DNA of 64,000 bases from Epiperipatus broadwayi (GCA_028023455.1 JAQFVV010000064.1:1583825-1647824); one strand, 5' to 3'. Shown: positions 1 to 13,884, counted from the first letter of the stretch. The notes: generated from the letters alone by a model not told the origin. Numbers and translations are program-made.

Positions 1-2486
1 CAAACATGTTATTTTTAATTAATAGCCATCGCTATGTTTTTTAATGATAATTTTCTATATCATTTTTTTAATATTTACTGCACATACATTTATTATATTT
101 ACCATCACACATATATATTTTACTAACAACTTTATATTAATTCGTCATTTACGCACATATATAATTTAAGATCAACTCACTATTTAGTTTTTAAGATGAC
201 TTTTTTTTCCTCTTTAACTTAAATAAAAAGAAATTTATATTTTTAAACTTTTAGTTTAAACCTTTTTCTTTCTTACCTTTTTTTCCCTAATCAATCATTT
301 ATAACTTTTATGAACAGTATTTTTTTTAAACTAACACCAATAATAAAAAGTCTTCTTTACTTATTTGAAAATCAACTTTTAATTTGACATTTCTAAAGCA
401 AACTCCCCATCCTCCCTTCTAATTAGTTGATTGTAACTTTTATTCCAAAAAACCCTTTGACTTTTAATTTTACATTTCAAAACAAACTGCATTTTATTTT
501 AATAATAATTTTTTTTAGACACAATTAGATATATGTACGAATGCGATCTTGGTACAATATGAAAGGAATATTTCTATAGTAAAATTTATTATGATAATTT
601 TCCAAGCCTTAAAGTTCAGGATTGGAAATGTATTATGTACATACTTTTATCATTGTGTATTAATGAAACTTATATGTAAATATCATTTTATTGTTAGGAA
701 CAAGTTCTGATTGTAAATATTTCTTATTTAAGTATAAGCAGAATACTTTTTTACTTAGACTTGTGATAATTTCTTGAACCTTGAAATATACTTCATATTA
801 TACTCTACCATTGCACAAAACTGAAAATCCACATAAAAAATTAATAATAGTGTAACTATTTTATTATTGAAGGAATATAACTTTGTTAACCTTTCACATG
901 ATTGTTGTCACTAAAAATGAGATGGCTTCAAATCACTCAAATTCCATCATTTTTAACGCTACCGTTAAGATTTTGTGTTATTTTTAAAGATTAAAAAAAG
1001 TTCCATAAGATGCTGCCCTCTCTTGAATTATTTTACAAGGAAAAAATCAATAAAACTGATGTTGAAGGTCTAACAAAGAAGAGGGCAGTCTGCCCTTGAT
1101 GCTGATTGGCTGTTAACCATCAAGGACAAAGAAAACTGCTTGTCATTAACTAAACCACTATGATTTCTTTTCTTTCATTTCGAAAGTGATAAATGAATGT
1201 TTTAGACCATTTTAAAAGTATTTTTGACAAATTATACATTATTTTGATAAAATATGCTAAAAATAAAATTATTTTAGGAAAATAGTTAACACTTTAGCAA
1301 TAATTATTTACTTTTCCACAACATAAAATTGGGAAAGAAATCACTGATGTCAGCAAAACTTTTTAGTTGGTGAGTAATGTTCATTTTAGATTTGCCGCTA
1401 TTGAATATTTTTATAATTATAAATAAAAAATTATTTTTGAAAAAACTTTCATTCACTTTCATAACCTGACAAATTATTAATTTGCTTTTTACAAAGGAAA
1501 CTAAAGTGAATATAATATTAAAAGATGAATATATTTTGATGATTGAGTTTGTGAATTGACCAATTAAAAGTTTAGACTTTTACCTCACTCCGCCAATAAA
1601 ATAATTAGCACTCCAAAGATTAATAAAAAATTGAGTAAATTTATGCATGAGATACTTTGAATAGATTTTAAACAAACAATATCTATTTTTAACTATTTTT
1701 AACAAATTGTTGTTATGCTGGTTGAAGTAGATATAAATATTGGCAAAGAAGTCTAAGAGTTACATCAGCTTTTACAACTACTGTACTTCTGAAAGAATAA
1801 TGGAGACAAGACAGACTCTCTTTTCTCCTCATTATGTGAGATGGAGCTCAGAAGTGAAGTATTCCAAAGAATCATATTCTGGCTGTAGATAGTATTTTAA
1901 GGTAAATAAACTAGAAGTAGAATTATTAATATTATATCAAAACTGACCCTAGAAGGGGAGAAAAATAGTGCCATATTTTTATGGCTGTGTGTGTTTCTGG
2001 TCAAGTTCTTTTAAATATGATAAAATCACTTGGATATTTCAAAGATTTTCTTATTTACAGATATTTCCTATCTCTACTAGAAATTTCACAGAATTGTTCA
2101 AAAAAGTAATATGAAACTTTTGAAAGAAATAATTATTTTTGCTTTAAGGTATTATTTAATTATTGGTTTTAAAAATTATTTTTTAAACATTAATTTGTTT
2201 TATTTGTCCTGTGTTTTAATCTTCAAGTTTATTTTATATTAATAAATGAATAAAATATGTAAGGTATTTATCAAACACATTAAATGACTAAAGCTATATT
2301 TTTAGATTTTTTTTTTGCAAAAGTACTAAGAAAACAATGTTATTTAATTTACACCTTTTATTTCATAGGGTGGGGGGGAGGCCATTAAAATTTACCTTAC
2401 ACAAAGACATATCTTAGCCACATGATGGTACTGGTTATTATCATACATGGTGAAATTAATGTTTTTGCAGTAAAAGATGCCTTTTA
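1..2486. other. AT-rich sequence with no recognised feature
   Basis: I find no open frame with family resemblance, no RNA gene and no long inverted or tandem repeat here. It reads as intergenic or intronic DNA. Confidence 0.5.
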
Positions 2487-2880
2487 CATCATGTTTTTGA
2501 AAGCAACCATGTTTAATAAAATAAAATTAAAGTAAAATATAGATGTTTTGACAAGATAATACTTTTTCTCAATTGAATAAAATAGAAATCACATGGTTAT
2601 TGCAGAAATGATAATTTGTATAACATGGTTATTAATTACTTTAGTTTAAATTTGGATAGTATTTTTTATTCATTTGTGTGAAGAAACTTTTCCATATGGA
2701 TGGTAGTTTGATTGTTTCATTATATTTATTGATGTAATTTGATCTTTTTATAATTTCTATAGTCTCACTAAATATTCTTTGATGATGATTATTGCAAAGG
2801 GATATGCTTTTAATATTTGGGAAAGCTATGAGAGAATTAATGTCTAAAACATGGAGAGAAAATACTGAGGGCATTGGATG
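2487..2880 (-). pseudogene. Penelope-like element, 3' fragment (endonuclease C-terminus and 3' UTR)
   Basis: The minus strand has a 77-codon open stretch (2874-2641) resembling the end of Penelope GIY-YIG endonucleases. It contains CNNHHQRIFSETIEI, then LPSIWKSFF, which matches the usual pattern of a histidine-rich HQR.F.E segment followed by LP..Y..L near the C-terminus. The bases after the stop (2640-2487) match those downstream of the endonuclease in the copies near 56.6 kb and 59.0 kb, so this is the same family. The RT domain and most of the endonuclease are missing. This is a dead, 5'-truncated copy. Family assignment comes from motif pattern and from the internal comparison of three copies. 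Confidence 0.6.
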
Positions 2881-2935
2881 TTTTTATTGAATTTGTGTTC
2901 CTCCCTTAAGATTTATACAATGATTACTCCTTCAT

Positions 2936-3250
2936 ATATATATATATATTGTAATGGGCTGGTGGATTCCACAGGAGATAGGGGGAGCACATCTTACTAT
3001 GGTCAACCTTTGGGTCTTTTGATAGAATGCAAGTGATTACATGATGAAATACATAACCTATGGTTGTATCTACTTCCAATAGACTAGCTCTACCTATTTT
3101 TATTAACCTAGATACAATTTGGGTCAGTTCATCCAATTCTCACCTCTTTCTAGCCACATTATACCACAGTATTCGAACTCAGGGAGTAATTGCTTGGACT
3201 CTCTTATCACGGAAGGAGATCACACTAATAGTAGTTATTGCACCTATATA
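2936..3250 (-). mobile_element. Probable tRNA-derived SINE
   Basis: Read on the minus strand, the right part (about 3240-3165) looks like a decayed tRNA head. A GTGATAAGAGAGTCC stretch sits where the A box would be and GAGTTCGAAT is a good B-box match. An unrelated body of about 200 bp follows, ending at CCCATTACAA and running into (TA)n at 2936-2950, which would serve as the simple-sequence tail. No target duplication could be fixed because of the TA tract. Confidence 0.45.
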
Positions 3251-3382
3251 TAGGTGACAATTAATTACCAAAAATCAATTAAGCATATCCAAAACCATAA
3301 GATATATAAAAAATATGTATGTGCAGCATAAGTATATATGTATTAAAGGTTATAATAAATGACTTAAATATATATATATATA

Positions 3383-3832
3383 ATATACAAACCATTATAC
3401 AATTACAAATATCCAGTAACGCCTTCTGTTTAAAGATCTATATCTCAATAATAGCAAACCTTAAAATGATACCACTTTAAGGTTGTATGCTAAACGATGT
3501 TAAATATTGAAATACAGACCTACTCAAACACAGAGCATGAAATTTTAACTAAGCAAACGATCTTAAATTTTACTAATAAACTAACAAGTTTACAAAGTTA
3601 TTAAAGACAAACTAAACATTAGATTTTAATCTTTAAACTCCTCCCAAACTTAAGATCGTTTGCTTATTTAAAATTTCATGTTCTCTGTTTGAGTAGGTCT
3701 GTATTTCAATATTTAACATCGTTTAGCATACAACCTTAAAGTGGTATCATTTTAAGGTTTGCTATTATTGAGATATAGATCTTTAAACAGAAGGTTATTG
3801 GATATTTGTAATTGTATAATGGTTTGTATATT
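3383..3832. repeat. 450-bp palindromic element (long inverted repeat)
   Basis: The outer ends are AATATACAAACC and its complement GGTTTGTATATT. The arms (about 3383-3570 and 3640-3832) stay near-complementary through landmarks such as CTACTCAAACA / TGTTTGAGTAG and TTAAGATCGTTTGC / GCAAACGATCTTAA. The loop is only about 70 bp. It could be a MITE with very long terminal inverted repeats or a foldback element. The TA-rich flanks prevent a firm target-site call. Confidence 0.7.
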
Positions 3833-4111
3833 TTCTATAATTGTTTCAGTTATTGTTAACAATAATTTTCTTTTCATATATATATGTATTTCTTCTATCA
3901 TAATAATAATATTGATATGTGTAAAACTAAATAAGATAATAATGTTTATAATGGGTATGTGAATAATGAAGAACTATAAAGCAGATGGTGGATATGGAAA
4001 TAATGATGAGCTAGAGACCAAATTAAAATAACGAATTATATTAACATTTATTGATTAACAAAAATATAAAATACGAATAATAATTCAATCTGTCACATGT
4101 AATTTGTTTTT

Positions 4112-4208
4112 GTCAAGGATGAATTTCTACCATATTGATATCTATAATGATATTAATAAAAATAAAGTCCTTATCCTCAACACAATGGTAGAAATTCCTG
4201 CACTTGAC
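4112..4208. repeat. Short inverted repeat
   Basis: GTCAAGGATGAATTTCTACCAT at the left is matched by ATGGTAGAAATTCCTGCACTTGAC at the right with a few mismatches, around an AT-rich loop. Function unknown. Confidence 0.5.
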
Positions 4209-5621
4209 CAATTATTTACAACGATAAATATGTAACATCATCATATATATATATGAACGCGATTTTATTTGGGTAATTTAAACTATATATACAAACATAA
4301 AAAAAATATCTTTGTTGTCCAGATAAATCAATGGTTATAAATCATTTATATAAAAGCAATATAAAAGTAAGCTTAATTAATAATAAATAAATTAATATAA
4401 ACTCTATCATTATCTAGTGTGTTGCTTACTGTGAGATAATATTAAAATCTCTTACCTCTCATTTCCCTTTAAGTTGTTAAAAGTTAGTCGGATGGGGAGG
4501 TCAAAATTAGTGTAATTTTTTATTTTTATACAAATGAAGATGTTAAGAAAAATAGTTAAATCTAATATTTTCCCCCTCATTACTCTCATAATGATTTTTC
4601 TTAAAATTATAACACATTGGCTTCCAATTGTAGAAAACGAAAATTTCTTGTCTGGATCAAAAAAACATTAATCTTCTCCAATTACCCTCATTTGGATTTG
4701 GTTAGGCCTTTTATTTAAGGCAAAAGATAGTCTTCATGTTTCTTCTAAGTGGGTAGATGAAGTCTTTAAGCTTCCATGGCTTTATTGATGATGTTGTATT
4801 CCCTATGGTATAAACTGTTTAGCAAACAACCATGGTGTAAAGATAATATTATATATCTATTGATTTGTTTACTTTTCAAGTCTTTAGTGGCGATATTTAT
4901 ATATAACAAAATAGTTATTTATTGTATATTATTGTTATTACATGAATACAACTAAAGTTACTTAATTAGCAAATAATTGAATCTTCTCTTTTAAATTATT
5001 TCTTCCACTTCATATGGTTGCATCAAAAGTTCATCTTTTGATAATTCTGAATACTATTTAAAAATTTATATTTAAATTTGAACATATATATCCATCTTTT
5101 ATTCAAATTTCTTTTTAAGCAGAAAAAAAAAGTTTTATCTTCGAATGCAGAAGACAATATAACAATTAATAACAATTTGTAGATCACATGTAGTTTTTTT
5201 AAATATATCAACCTTGTCATTTTCCATTGTAGAGCAGACATAATATACACAATTGAGATTGAAGCAAGAATTTGTGAACATTTTAAATTTCGTTTCTACA
5301 ACAGTTTGCTATGTGATTAGATTTTAATTCAGTCATTCTTTTCTGAGGTTTATGTGCATGTTTTTGGTATAGTTCTCCCCAGTTAGTGATACATAATACC
5401 TGTTTCATTCCAGTGTTAGTACACTTATCTGTTTTCCCTAGTGGTTTAATGGTTTTTATTACTTCTTTAAAAATTAAAATATGTTTATGTAAATGTATAT
5501 GCTGGAGAATATGATAATTTGCTTGGCAATTTATTGGTTAAGCAAATATGTTTATGTGGCTCAAATTGGTAGAGTGTCCTAAATAATTGGATAGTGTGTG
5601 TCTGGTTGTAACTCATTACTA

Positions 5622-5783
5622 CAATATATATATATATATATATATAATGAGCTTGCCAATAGCTTTTAACAAGCTTTTTAGAATATCCCCAATCCCAGAC
5701 CACTTTCAGCTTCCAGCATCATCATTAGATAACATTTGTAATACAAGCTTATTAGATCATGTAATATATGTCTTTGATTTCTT

Positions 5784-5821
<38 letters not shown>

Positions 5822-5841
5822 TATATAGAGACAGATATATA

Positions 5842-5875
<34 letters not shown>
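5622..5875. repeat. (TA)n microsatellite cluster
   Basis: There are three (TA)n runs at about 5622-5645, 5790-5816 and 5845-5875. The open frames predicted across them (repeating IYIYIY) are translations of the repeat and not genes. Confidence 0.9.
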
Positions 5876-5879
<4 letters not shown>

Positions 5880-5925
5880 AGTCTGTCCCAATTGAGACAA
5901 AATATCTTGTTTTAATGTTAATATT

Positions 5926-6320
5926 TTACTTTTATTTTAATACAATATATATATATACAAACATACTTATAATCATCAGCTTAATTATTTTATAATTTGC
6001 AATAGATTCAATAATTAAGCTTATATATATATATATTACAGCAAATGTTAAGTTTATTCCGGGTCATCTGGTAAATGGCATAAAGTATTTGAAAAACAAT
6101 CAGTATGCTATCTTGTCGAAACTCCGGTATTTTACTTATATTTTATTATTATATGTACACATACTTATAAGCATCAAATTAATTATTTTATAATTTGCAT
6201 TAGATTTAATAAGTAAGCTTAAATATGAATATATATTTTTATATATGTCTTACCACAAACGCCAAGATATTCTCGGTCATTTGGTAAACGGCATACAGCA
6301 TTTGGACAACAATTCTTATC
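5926..6320. repeat. Direct duplication of a unit of about 200 bp
   Basis: Bases about 5926-6110 recur at about 6130-6318 in the same orientation, diverged. Shared landmarks are ATACTTATAA.CATCA, AATTATTTTATAATTTGCA and GGTCATYTGGTAAAYGGCATA. The unit could be an old tandem duplication or two copies of a short dispersed repeat. Confidence 0.6.
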
Positions 6321-7227
6321 ACACTTACACTAAACAATTACATAAAAGAAATTGATATTTTACTATACATGAATAATTAGTAAGTTTTTGAAAGTAAATC
6401 TCAATAAAATTATGTTTTATGCGTAATGCTAGATGAAATCCATATAGCAATAGAATACAACCAACTACTACAGTTTTAATTACACTACCTGTGTTGAAAA
6501 TGTAGCAGTTGGTTTGTGTTCTATTCATATATAAATATGACAATAAAACTTTTAATTATTTTACAATATATACATATAAAATCATTGTTTATATTTATAA
6601 AATAGCATTTTAATATAAAATTCACTGCAACACAAACATATCTCAACCATTCATTATAAAGACCCAGTAAAGAAGAAGACAATACTCACAAGGATTGCCA
6701 ATTGGGTGGTAGTGATTGTTTGAGTAGTTTTGAATCCTTGTTTTATCCTTTATATAAGAATATTCAGATACCCATTTACTGATCAATATTTGAATTATAA
6801 GGTGAGTTGCTAATGCTAAAGTTTTTTAAAAAAATTCACTCAGCCTGAATTTGGATATCAGTCTGCAAGCATATGCCACAAATCTATTCTACTGCCTATG
6901 AAAAAAACTAAACTAATAAATTTATTAATAAATCATGCACACAGTTGAATAAATACAATTACATACATGAATTATAACTGGAGAAATAAATTCCTAACTG
7001 CAATACTCTGTATATTTAATGTATATCTTCCAATATCATAAGCTATTTAACTCAGATATGAAAAGTTAAACCATTTTCACTAATTTTCCATGTTTTATGT
7101 GGGTATTTAAGTAGATTATAATACCATTTAGCTAAAATTCATTTCTGTGATTTTTTTTAAGATTTAATTCTGAAGGATATTGCATGAAATAGATATTATA
7201 TAGAAGTTAGAAATTTATTTTTCCAAT

Positions 7228-7275
7228 AATAATAATAATAATTATTATTATTATTGTTGGTATTATTATTATTGT
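7228..7275. repeat. AAT/ATT simple repeat forming a small hairpin
   Basis: (AAT)n switches to (ATT)n in the middle, giving a self-complementary simple repeat. Confidence 0.8.
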
Positions 7276-7484
7276 TAGATTAAGCTAATGTGATTCATAT
7301 AGCCACACATGAATAGATGGCATGAATGCTTAGCAGTGATTAACAGACAGAATAAATGATAGTGGCATCAATTTAGATTTAAAGTTTATATTATTTCAGT
7401 TTCAAGGGCACCAAGCAAAGAATGCTACACACTTTGATATATGAGTACCTGCAGAAAGCATTATCATAAGCAAATATAGTATCT

Positions 7485-7550
7485 CCAAACTCATTAGCAA
7501 CAGCTTTCTTTTTTATTCTGCAGGTCTTTTATTTAAACAATGCCTTAGTA
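7485..7550 (-). repeat. Partial inverted copy of the left end of repeat D
   Basis: This is the reverse complement of the first ~60 bp of the repeat-D unit at 8496-8563, with shared landmarks AGCAACAGCTTTCTTTT and TATTTAAACAATGCCTTAGT. The hAT MITE that follows has inserted at its edge. Confidence 0.75.
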
Positions 7551-8013
7551 CAGGGGTGGGCAATTGTTTTGGCTTGGGGGCCGCATAGAGTGGCGGAGGG
7601 CCACCTTGGGACCACATTGTGGAAGCGAAGGTTAGTGGAGGGCCGCACCTTTTTTCATGACACAATAAACACACTGCTTTATTCTCTGTATTACCAAAGA
7701 AATGTTGCCCATCCTTCATTAAACACATGACATTCATTACCAATTTTACATTTTTTCGGAGGGTTCATGGTTTCACTAAAGTTGGAAATGTATATGCTAA
7801 TGCAAAGACAAAATTGAAATTAACCAAATCAACTGGAAGAGCACTGCACATTGTATTTACACTGTGCACATGTATTGATGTGGCCATCCTGGTGGAAAGT
7901 ATGAGATGAATTTTCGGTCATGCATGGGAAGGAAATCTCAGTTCAAGGCAGATTTTTCTGATTGTCTTGGCGGGCCGCATGTGGTTCCTCGGGCTGCTAT
8001 TTGCCCACCCCTG
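7551..8013. mobile_element. hAT-type MITE with 8-bp target duplication
   Basis: The 463-bp element starts CAGGGGTGGGCAA and ends with the exact complement TTGCCCACCCCTG. These are the classic terminal repeats of hAT superfamily (Charlie-like) elements. It is flanked by a perfect 8-bp direct repeat CCTTAGTA at 7543-7550 and 8014-8021, the size expected for hAT. The sub-terminal regions carry GGGCCGC and GCGGGCCGC, also typical. It contains no transposase, so it would be a non-autonomous copy mobilised in trans. It has inserted at the boundary of an inverted repeat-D fragment. Short open frames inside it have no family resemblance. Confidence 0.93.
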
Positions 8014-8445
8014 CCTTAGTACATTGTTGAATGTACAGAATGGTAAAAAATATTACAATGAAGTATTTTTCTTGCTTAATAAAAACAATTTTAATCACAT
8101 TGCAACTGTTGTTTTTCATTATCTTACATATAAACAACATAGGTGCAAAAATAATTTTCTAATTAAAGTTTTTTCTTAATCTTTCAAGTATAAACATATT
8201 GAAAGAAACTATTATATAATTTTATATCTATTAGAAAGTGATTTCTTTTGGTTTGATATATTAAAAATTTGGATTTGTATTATTTAAAAATAAATTATAT
8301 ATTTGTACGAGATACTTTTTTATTTAATTTTCTATAATTTGTTTAAAATAACATCACTATTATAATTACCTATTTAACCAATATTTAAATCATTATAGAC
8401 AGTATTCTAAATATAATATATAAATAACTTTTGTCTCTCTTCATT

Positions 8446-8450
<5 letters not shown>

Positions 8451-8486
<36 letters not shown>
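8451..8486. repeat. (TA)n(CA)n microsatellite at the left edge of the duplicated block
   Basis: A TA run changes to CACACACA immediately before the CACCTGGGTCT terminus of repeat D. It marks the left breakpoint of the 2-kb duplication. Confidence 0.85.
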
Positions 8487-8489
<3 letters not shown>

Positions 8490-9463
8490 CTGGGTCTATG
8501 TACTAAGGCATTGTTTAAATAAAAGGCCTGCAGAATAAAAAGAAAGCTGTTGCTAATGGGTTTGGCGATTCACGTTTCTCCGGAAGTCGAACTCCAATAA
8601 TGCGCTATTACGTTAAATAATAAATTTCGCGTATATTAAAAGTAATAGCACATTATTGGAATTCGACTTTCATCTTAGTAATTTCAATATTTTCAGTGCT
8701 TTATAATAGTAAGATTTTATGCAATAATGAAATTAAAATCATGATTTTCACATTTTATGTATACACACATTAAATTTTACAAGATTATAATGTAAATTTG
8801 TTCAAACATTGTGCGTGTTAATTTTGCATTTTAAATCACATTCTGTTTTTGTTTTTAAAAAAGAACGTAATCAATTATTAATCATTTAGTGTCCGCAAGT
8901 TTATTTTTAAAAGGTGAGTAATAGCAGTGGGCACAATTAAAATTGAAAATTAAAAAATTAAAGACAAAAATAAGAATTTAATTTTTCGTTGTTAGATTAA
9001 TTACGTTGTCACCAGAAAACCATTAACACAATGTGAGAGTGACGTTGGTGCTAGTTGTATTTCCTCTTGCGAAGAATCTGATTTTTTACCACTTTGCAAA
9101 CGAACCTGTTTATCGGCAAATAGTGATAACAATTAAAACATGTATAAAAATGTAAATTACTGTAAATTATGCATAAAAATATATTGTTTTGAATAAAATT
9201 AAATATTATAGTTAAAAAAAGTTTGTCTTGTATCAATTTTTTTCAAATTTGAAATTTTTTATTAGTCATATTTTATTTCCTTATTTTTTTTTTTGTGCGA
9301 ATTTTAAAGTAATTTTATGTTGGTGCTTTGCTTTTACGCGATTTTTGAAAAATCACAGTCCATATCCCCCCTTTTTCAAGGTAAGTTACATCTATTTTTG
9401 CACGATTTTGTTTGCGCGTGTTTTCTGAGGAACCTATCTATCGCGTAAAATGAGACCCAGGTG
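8487..9463. mobile_element. Repeat D, copy 1: transposon-like unit with inverted ends
   Basis: The unit begins CACCTGGGTCT and ends AGACCCAGGTG, an exact 11-bp inverted terminal repeat set in TA-rich flanks. Close to the ends lie TCGCGTAAAATGAGAC and TTTTACGCGATTTTTG. GC-containing TTTTACGCGA-type ends are common in pogo/Tigger-like Tc1/mariner MITEs, but that link is inference. A hairpin at 8583-8667 pairs GTCGAACTCCAATAATG with its near-complement. I see no transposase. A second copy lies at 11934-12917. Confidence 0.65.
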
Positions 9464-9551
9464 TGTGTGTATATATATATATAATACAAATAAAATGTCC
9501 ATTAATTAAAAAAAAACTATTGTAATAAAATAATAAAAAGAATGAAGATAA

Positions 9552-10080
9552 TGGTAATTAACTGTTATATACAGTATTTCAATCCACAGAAGTACTTTCA
9601 GTTCATTCCTTAACCTGAAACTCAACTGCTATTAAATTCAAAAAACAAAACAAAAGCAAACATTCTCAACTAAAACCCGATGAATCTCGAATTTTAATGT
9701 TAGTAACTTGTCTATTAATTATATTCATTTTATTTCTATTTATTAAAATTGCCTCCTTAATTATGTTTTCTCTCTTCATGAAGAATCTTAACACTTTCAA
9801 TATCAAACTTAAATTTATATTTACATGTCCTTTCATGATTCAAAAAAATTGAAGCTGTCAATAACAGTACAAGTTCCTTTAATCTTTTTTTCAATATTGC
9901 ATCTCGGTTCATCTATATATGATGACAAGCTGCTAACATAATTTGATATTCATGGGGTTTGAGTTATATGACATTTGTTTCCATTTTGTTTTGTGAGTTT
10001 AACAGGAGTTGAGGCAGTTTAAGGAATTAACCAAAAGTACTTCTGCGAATTGAAAGACTGTATATAATAGTTACTTACCA
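9552..10080. repeat. Foldback repeat E, copy 1
   Basis: The left arm (9552-9660, starting TGGTAATTAACTGTTATATA) is the imperfect complement of the right arm (about 9960-10080, ending TATATAATAGTTACTTACCA). Both arms include AGAAGTACTT and TTCCTTAA. The loop is about 300 bp. A second copy occurs at 13000-13527. Confidence 0.7.
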
Positions 10081-10456
10081 TTATATTTATTATATATATA
10101 TATATATATATATATCTTCACTATCAAGATTGATTGCAGAAAGGAATTTGCTGTTCAATGAAAAGAGTCCATTTCATCCCTGTTTGAGATCTTAAAGCCA
10201 TTGAATACTATAAATTTCTAATATTCATTCCATCCATTCTTATTTTTTAGCTGTTATTAATATATGATTACTCATATTGTATATGAACATGAATGCACTA
10301 GTCGTCAACATACATCAGTCATTATGACAAGTTTAGTAGCATTTTATCAAAATAAAGAAAATTCATGATCTTTCTTCTTAGTTGTCTAATAGTTCTTAAC
10401 TGAAATATTAGTTGAACTTTTTTGAAATCAAGATGAAAAGGTGTGTGAGTTAACTC

Positions 10457-11178
<722 letters not shown>

Positions 11179-11266
11179 TAATATAAAATTAAACAAGCAA
11201 AAATAATCAGAGTTCTAAAGTTTGAGTGAGCTTATTCAGTTTTGTCCGCATATCACTTTGAATGTT

Positions 11267-11766
11267 NNNNNNNNNNNNNNNNNNNNNNNNNNNNNNNNNN
11301 NNNNNNNNNNNNNNNNNNNNNNNNNNNNNNNNNNNNNNNNNNNNNNNNNNNNNNNNNNNNNNNNNNNNNNNNNNNNNNNNNNNNNNNNNNNNNNNNNNNN
11401 NNNNNNNNNNNNNNNNNNNNNNNNNNNNNNNNNNNNNNNNNNNNNNNNNNNNNNNNNNNNNNNNNNNNNNNNNNNNNNNNNNNNNNNNNNNNNNNNNNNN
11501 NNNNNNNNNNNNNNNNNNNNNNNNNNNNNNNNNNNNNNNNNNNNNNNNNNNNNNNNNNNNNNNNNNNNNNNNNNNNNNNNNNNNNNNNNNNNNNNNNNNN
11601 NNNNNNNNNNNNNNNNNNNNNNNNNNNNNNNNNNNNNNNNNNNNNNNNNNNNNNNNNNNNNNNNNNNNNNNNNNNNNNNNNNNNNNNNNNNNNNNNNNNN
11701 NNNNNNNNNNNNNNNNNNNNNNNNNNNNNNNNNNNNNNNNNNNNNNNNNNNNNNNNNNNNNNNNNN
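11267..11766. other. Assembly gap (500 N)
   Basis: Exactly 500 N, a conventional placeholder length, so the true distance is unknown. Any frame spanning it is meaningless. Confidence 0.99.
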
Positions 11767-11933
11767 TTGCTTTTATTTTGGCTGATATAACGACAACCAA
11801 CCAGAAAGATTAGTGGCACAAGTGCAAGATAATATAATTAATTATATCAATAAAAGAAATAATATAGATTTCTAGATAAAAACTAATAGATTAATTTCTT
11901 TTTAGATAGGGTTAGAATATATATATATATATA

Positions 11934-12917
11934 CACCTGGGTCTATGTACTAAGGCATTGTTTAAATAAAAGGCCTGCAGAATAAAAAAGAAAACTGTTG
12001 CTAATGGGTTTGGCAATTCATGTTTCTCCGGAAGTGGAACTCCAATAATGCGCTATTACGTTAAATAATAAATTTCGCATATATTAAAAGTAATAGCACA
12101 TTATTGGAATTCGACTTTCATCTTAGTAATTTCAATATTTTCAGTGCTTTATAATAGTAAGATTTTATGCAATAATGAAATTAAAATCATCATTTTCACA
12201 TTTTATGTATACACATATTAAATTTTACAAGATTATAATGTAAATTTGTTCAAACATTGTGCGTGTTAATTTTGCATTTTAAATCACATTGTTTTTGTTT
12301 TTAAAAAAGAACGTAATCAATTATTAATCATTTAGTGTCTGCAAGTTTATTTTTAAAAGGTGAGTAATAGCAGTGGGCACAATTAAAATTGAAAATTAAA
12401 AAATTAAAGACAAAAATAAGAATTTAATTTTTAGTTGTTAGATTAATTACTAATTACGTTGTCACCAGAAAACCATTAACACAACGTGAGAGTGACATTG
12501 GTGCTAGTTGTATTTCCTCTTGTGAAGAATCTGATTTTTTACCACTTTGCAAACGAACCTGTTTATCGGCAAATAGTGATAACAATTAAAACATGTATAA
12601 AAAAATGTAAATTACTGTAAATTATGCATAAAAATATATTGATTTGAATAAAATTAAATATTATAGTTAAAAAAAGTTTGTCTTGTATCAATTTTTTCCA
12701 AATTTGAAATTTTTTATTAGTCATATTTTATTTCCTTATTTTTTTTTTGTGCGAATTTTAAAGTAATTTTATGTTGGTGCTTTGCTTTTACACGATTTTT
12801 GAAAAATCACAGTCCATATCCTCCCTTTTTCAAGGTAAGTTACATCTATTTTTGCACGATTTTGTTTGCGCGTGTTTTCTGAGGAACCTATCTATCGCGT
12901 AAAATGAGACCCAGGTG
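11934..12917. mobile_element. Repeat D, copy 2
   Basis: Same unit as at 8487-9463, with CACCTGGGTCT and AGACCCAGGTG ends inside (TA)n and the internal hairpin at about 12033-12118. It differs from copy 1 by isolated substitutions and short indels. No coding capacity is seen. Confidence 0.65.
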
Positions 12918-12999
12918 TGTATATATATATAATACAAATAAAATGTCCATTAATTAAAAAAAAACTATTGTAATAAAATAATAAAAAGGATGAAGATAA

Positions 13000-13527
13000 T
13001 GGTAATTAACTGTTATATACAGTATTTCAATCCACAGAAGTACTTTCAGTTCATTCCTTAACCTGAAACTCAACTGCTATTAAATTCAAAAAACAAAACA
13101 AAAGCAAACATTCTCAACTAAAACCCGATGAATCTCGAATTTTAATGTTAGTAACTTGTCTATTAATTATATTCATTTTATTTCTATTTATTAAAATTGC
13201 CTCCTTAATTATGTTTTCTCTCTTCATGAAGAATCTTAACACTTTCAATATCAAACTTAAATTTATATTTACATGTCCTTTCATGATTCAAAAAAATTGA
13301 AGCTGTAATAACAGTACAAGTTCCTTTAATCTTTTTTTCAATATTGCATCTCGATTCATCTATATATGATGACAAGCTGCTAACATAATTTGATATTCAT
13401 GGGGTTTGAGTTATATGACATTTGTTTCCGTTTTGTTTTGTGAGTTTAACAGCAGTTGAGGCAGTTTAAGGAATTAACCAAAAGTACTTCTGCGAATTGA
13501 AAGACTGTATATAATAGTTACTTACCA
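13000..13527. repeat. Foldback repeat E, copy 2
   Basis: Counterpart of 9552-10080, with the same arms and loop. It starts TGGTAATTAACTG and ends with its near-complement at CTTACCA. Confidence 0.7.
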
Positions 13528-13884
13528 TTATATTTATTATATATATATCACTATCAAGATTGATTGCAGAAAGGAATTTGCTGTTCAATGAAAAGAGTCC
13601 ATTTCATCCCTGTTTGAGATCTTGAAGCCATTGAATACTATAAATTTCTAATATTCATTCCATCCATTCTTATTTTTTAGCTGTTATTAATATATGATTA
13701 CTCATATTGTATATGAACATGAATGCACTACTCGTCAACATACATCAGTCATTATGACGAGTTTAGTAGCATTTTATCAAAATAAAGAAAATTCATGATC
13801 TTTCTTCTTAGTTGTCTAATAGTTCTTAACTGAAATATTAGTTGAACTTTTTTGAAATCAAGATGAAAAGGTGTGTGAGTTAAC

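Noticed and set aside
5587-5995. Membrane-protein-like frames rich in Ile/Tyr
   Set aside because: These are translations of (TA)n runs.
7967-8179. 70-codon frame starting MAGRMWFLG
   Set aside because: It starts inside the hAT MITE terminus and runs into the flank. No family resemblance.
11207-11819. Five overlapping frames across the N gap
   Set aside because: They are open only because N bases cannot form stops. The flanking codons are too few to support a gene.
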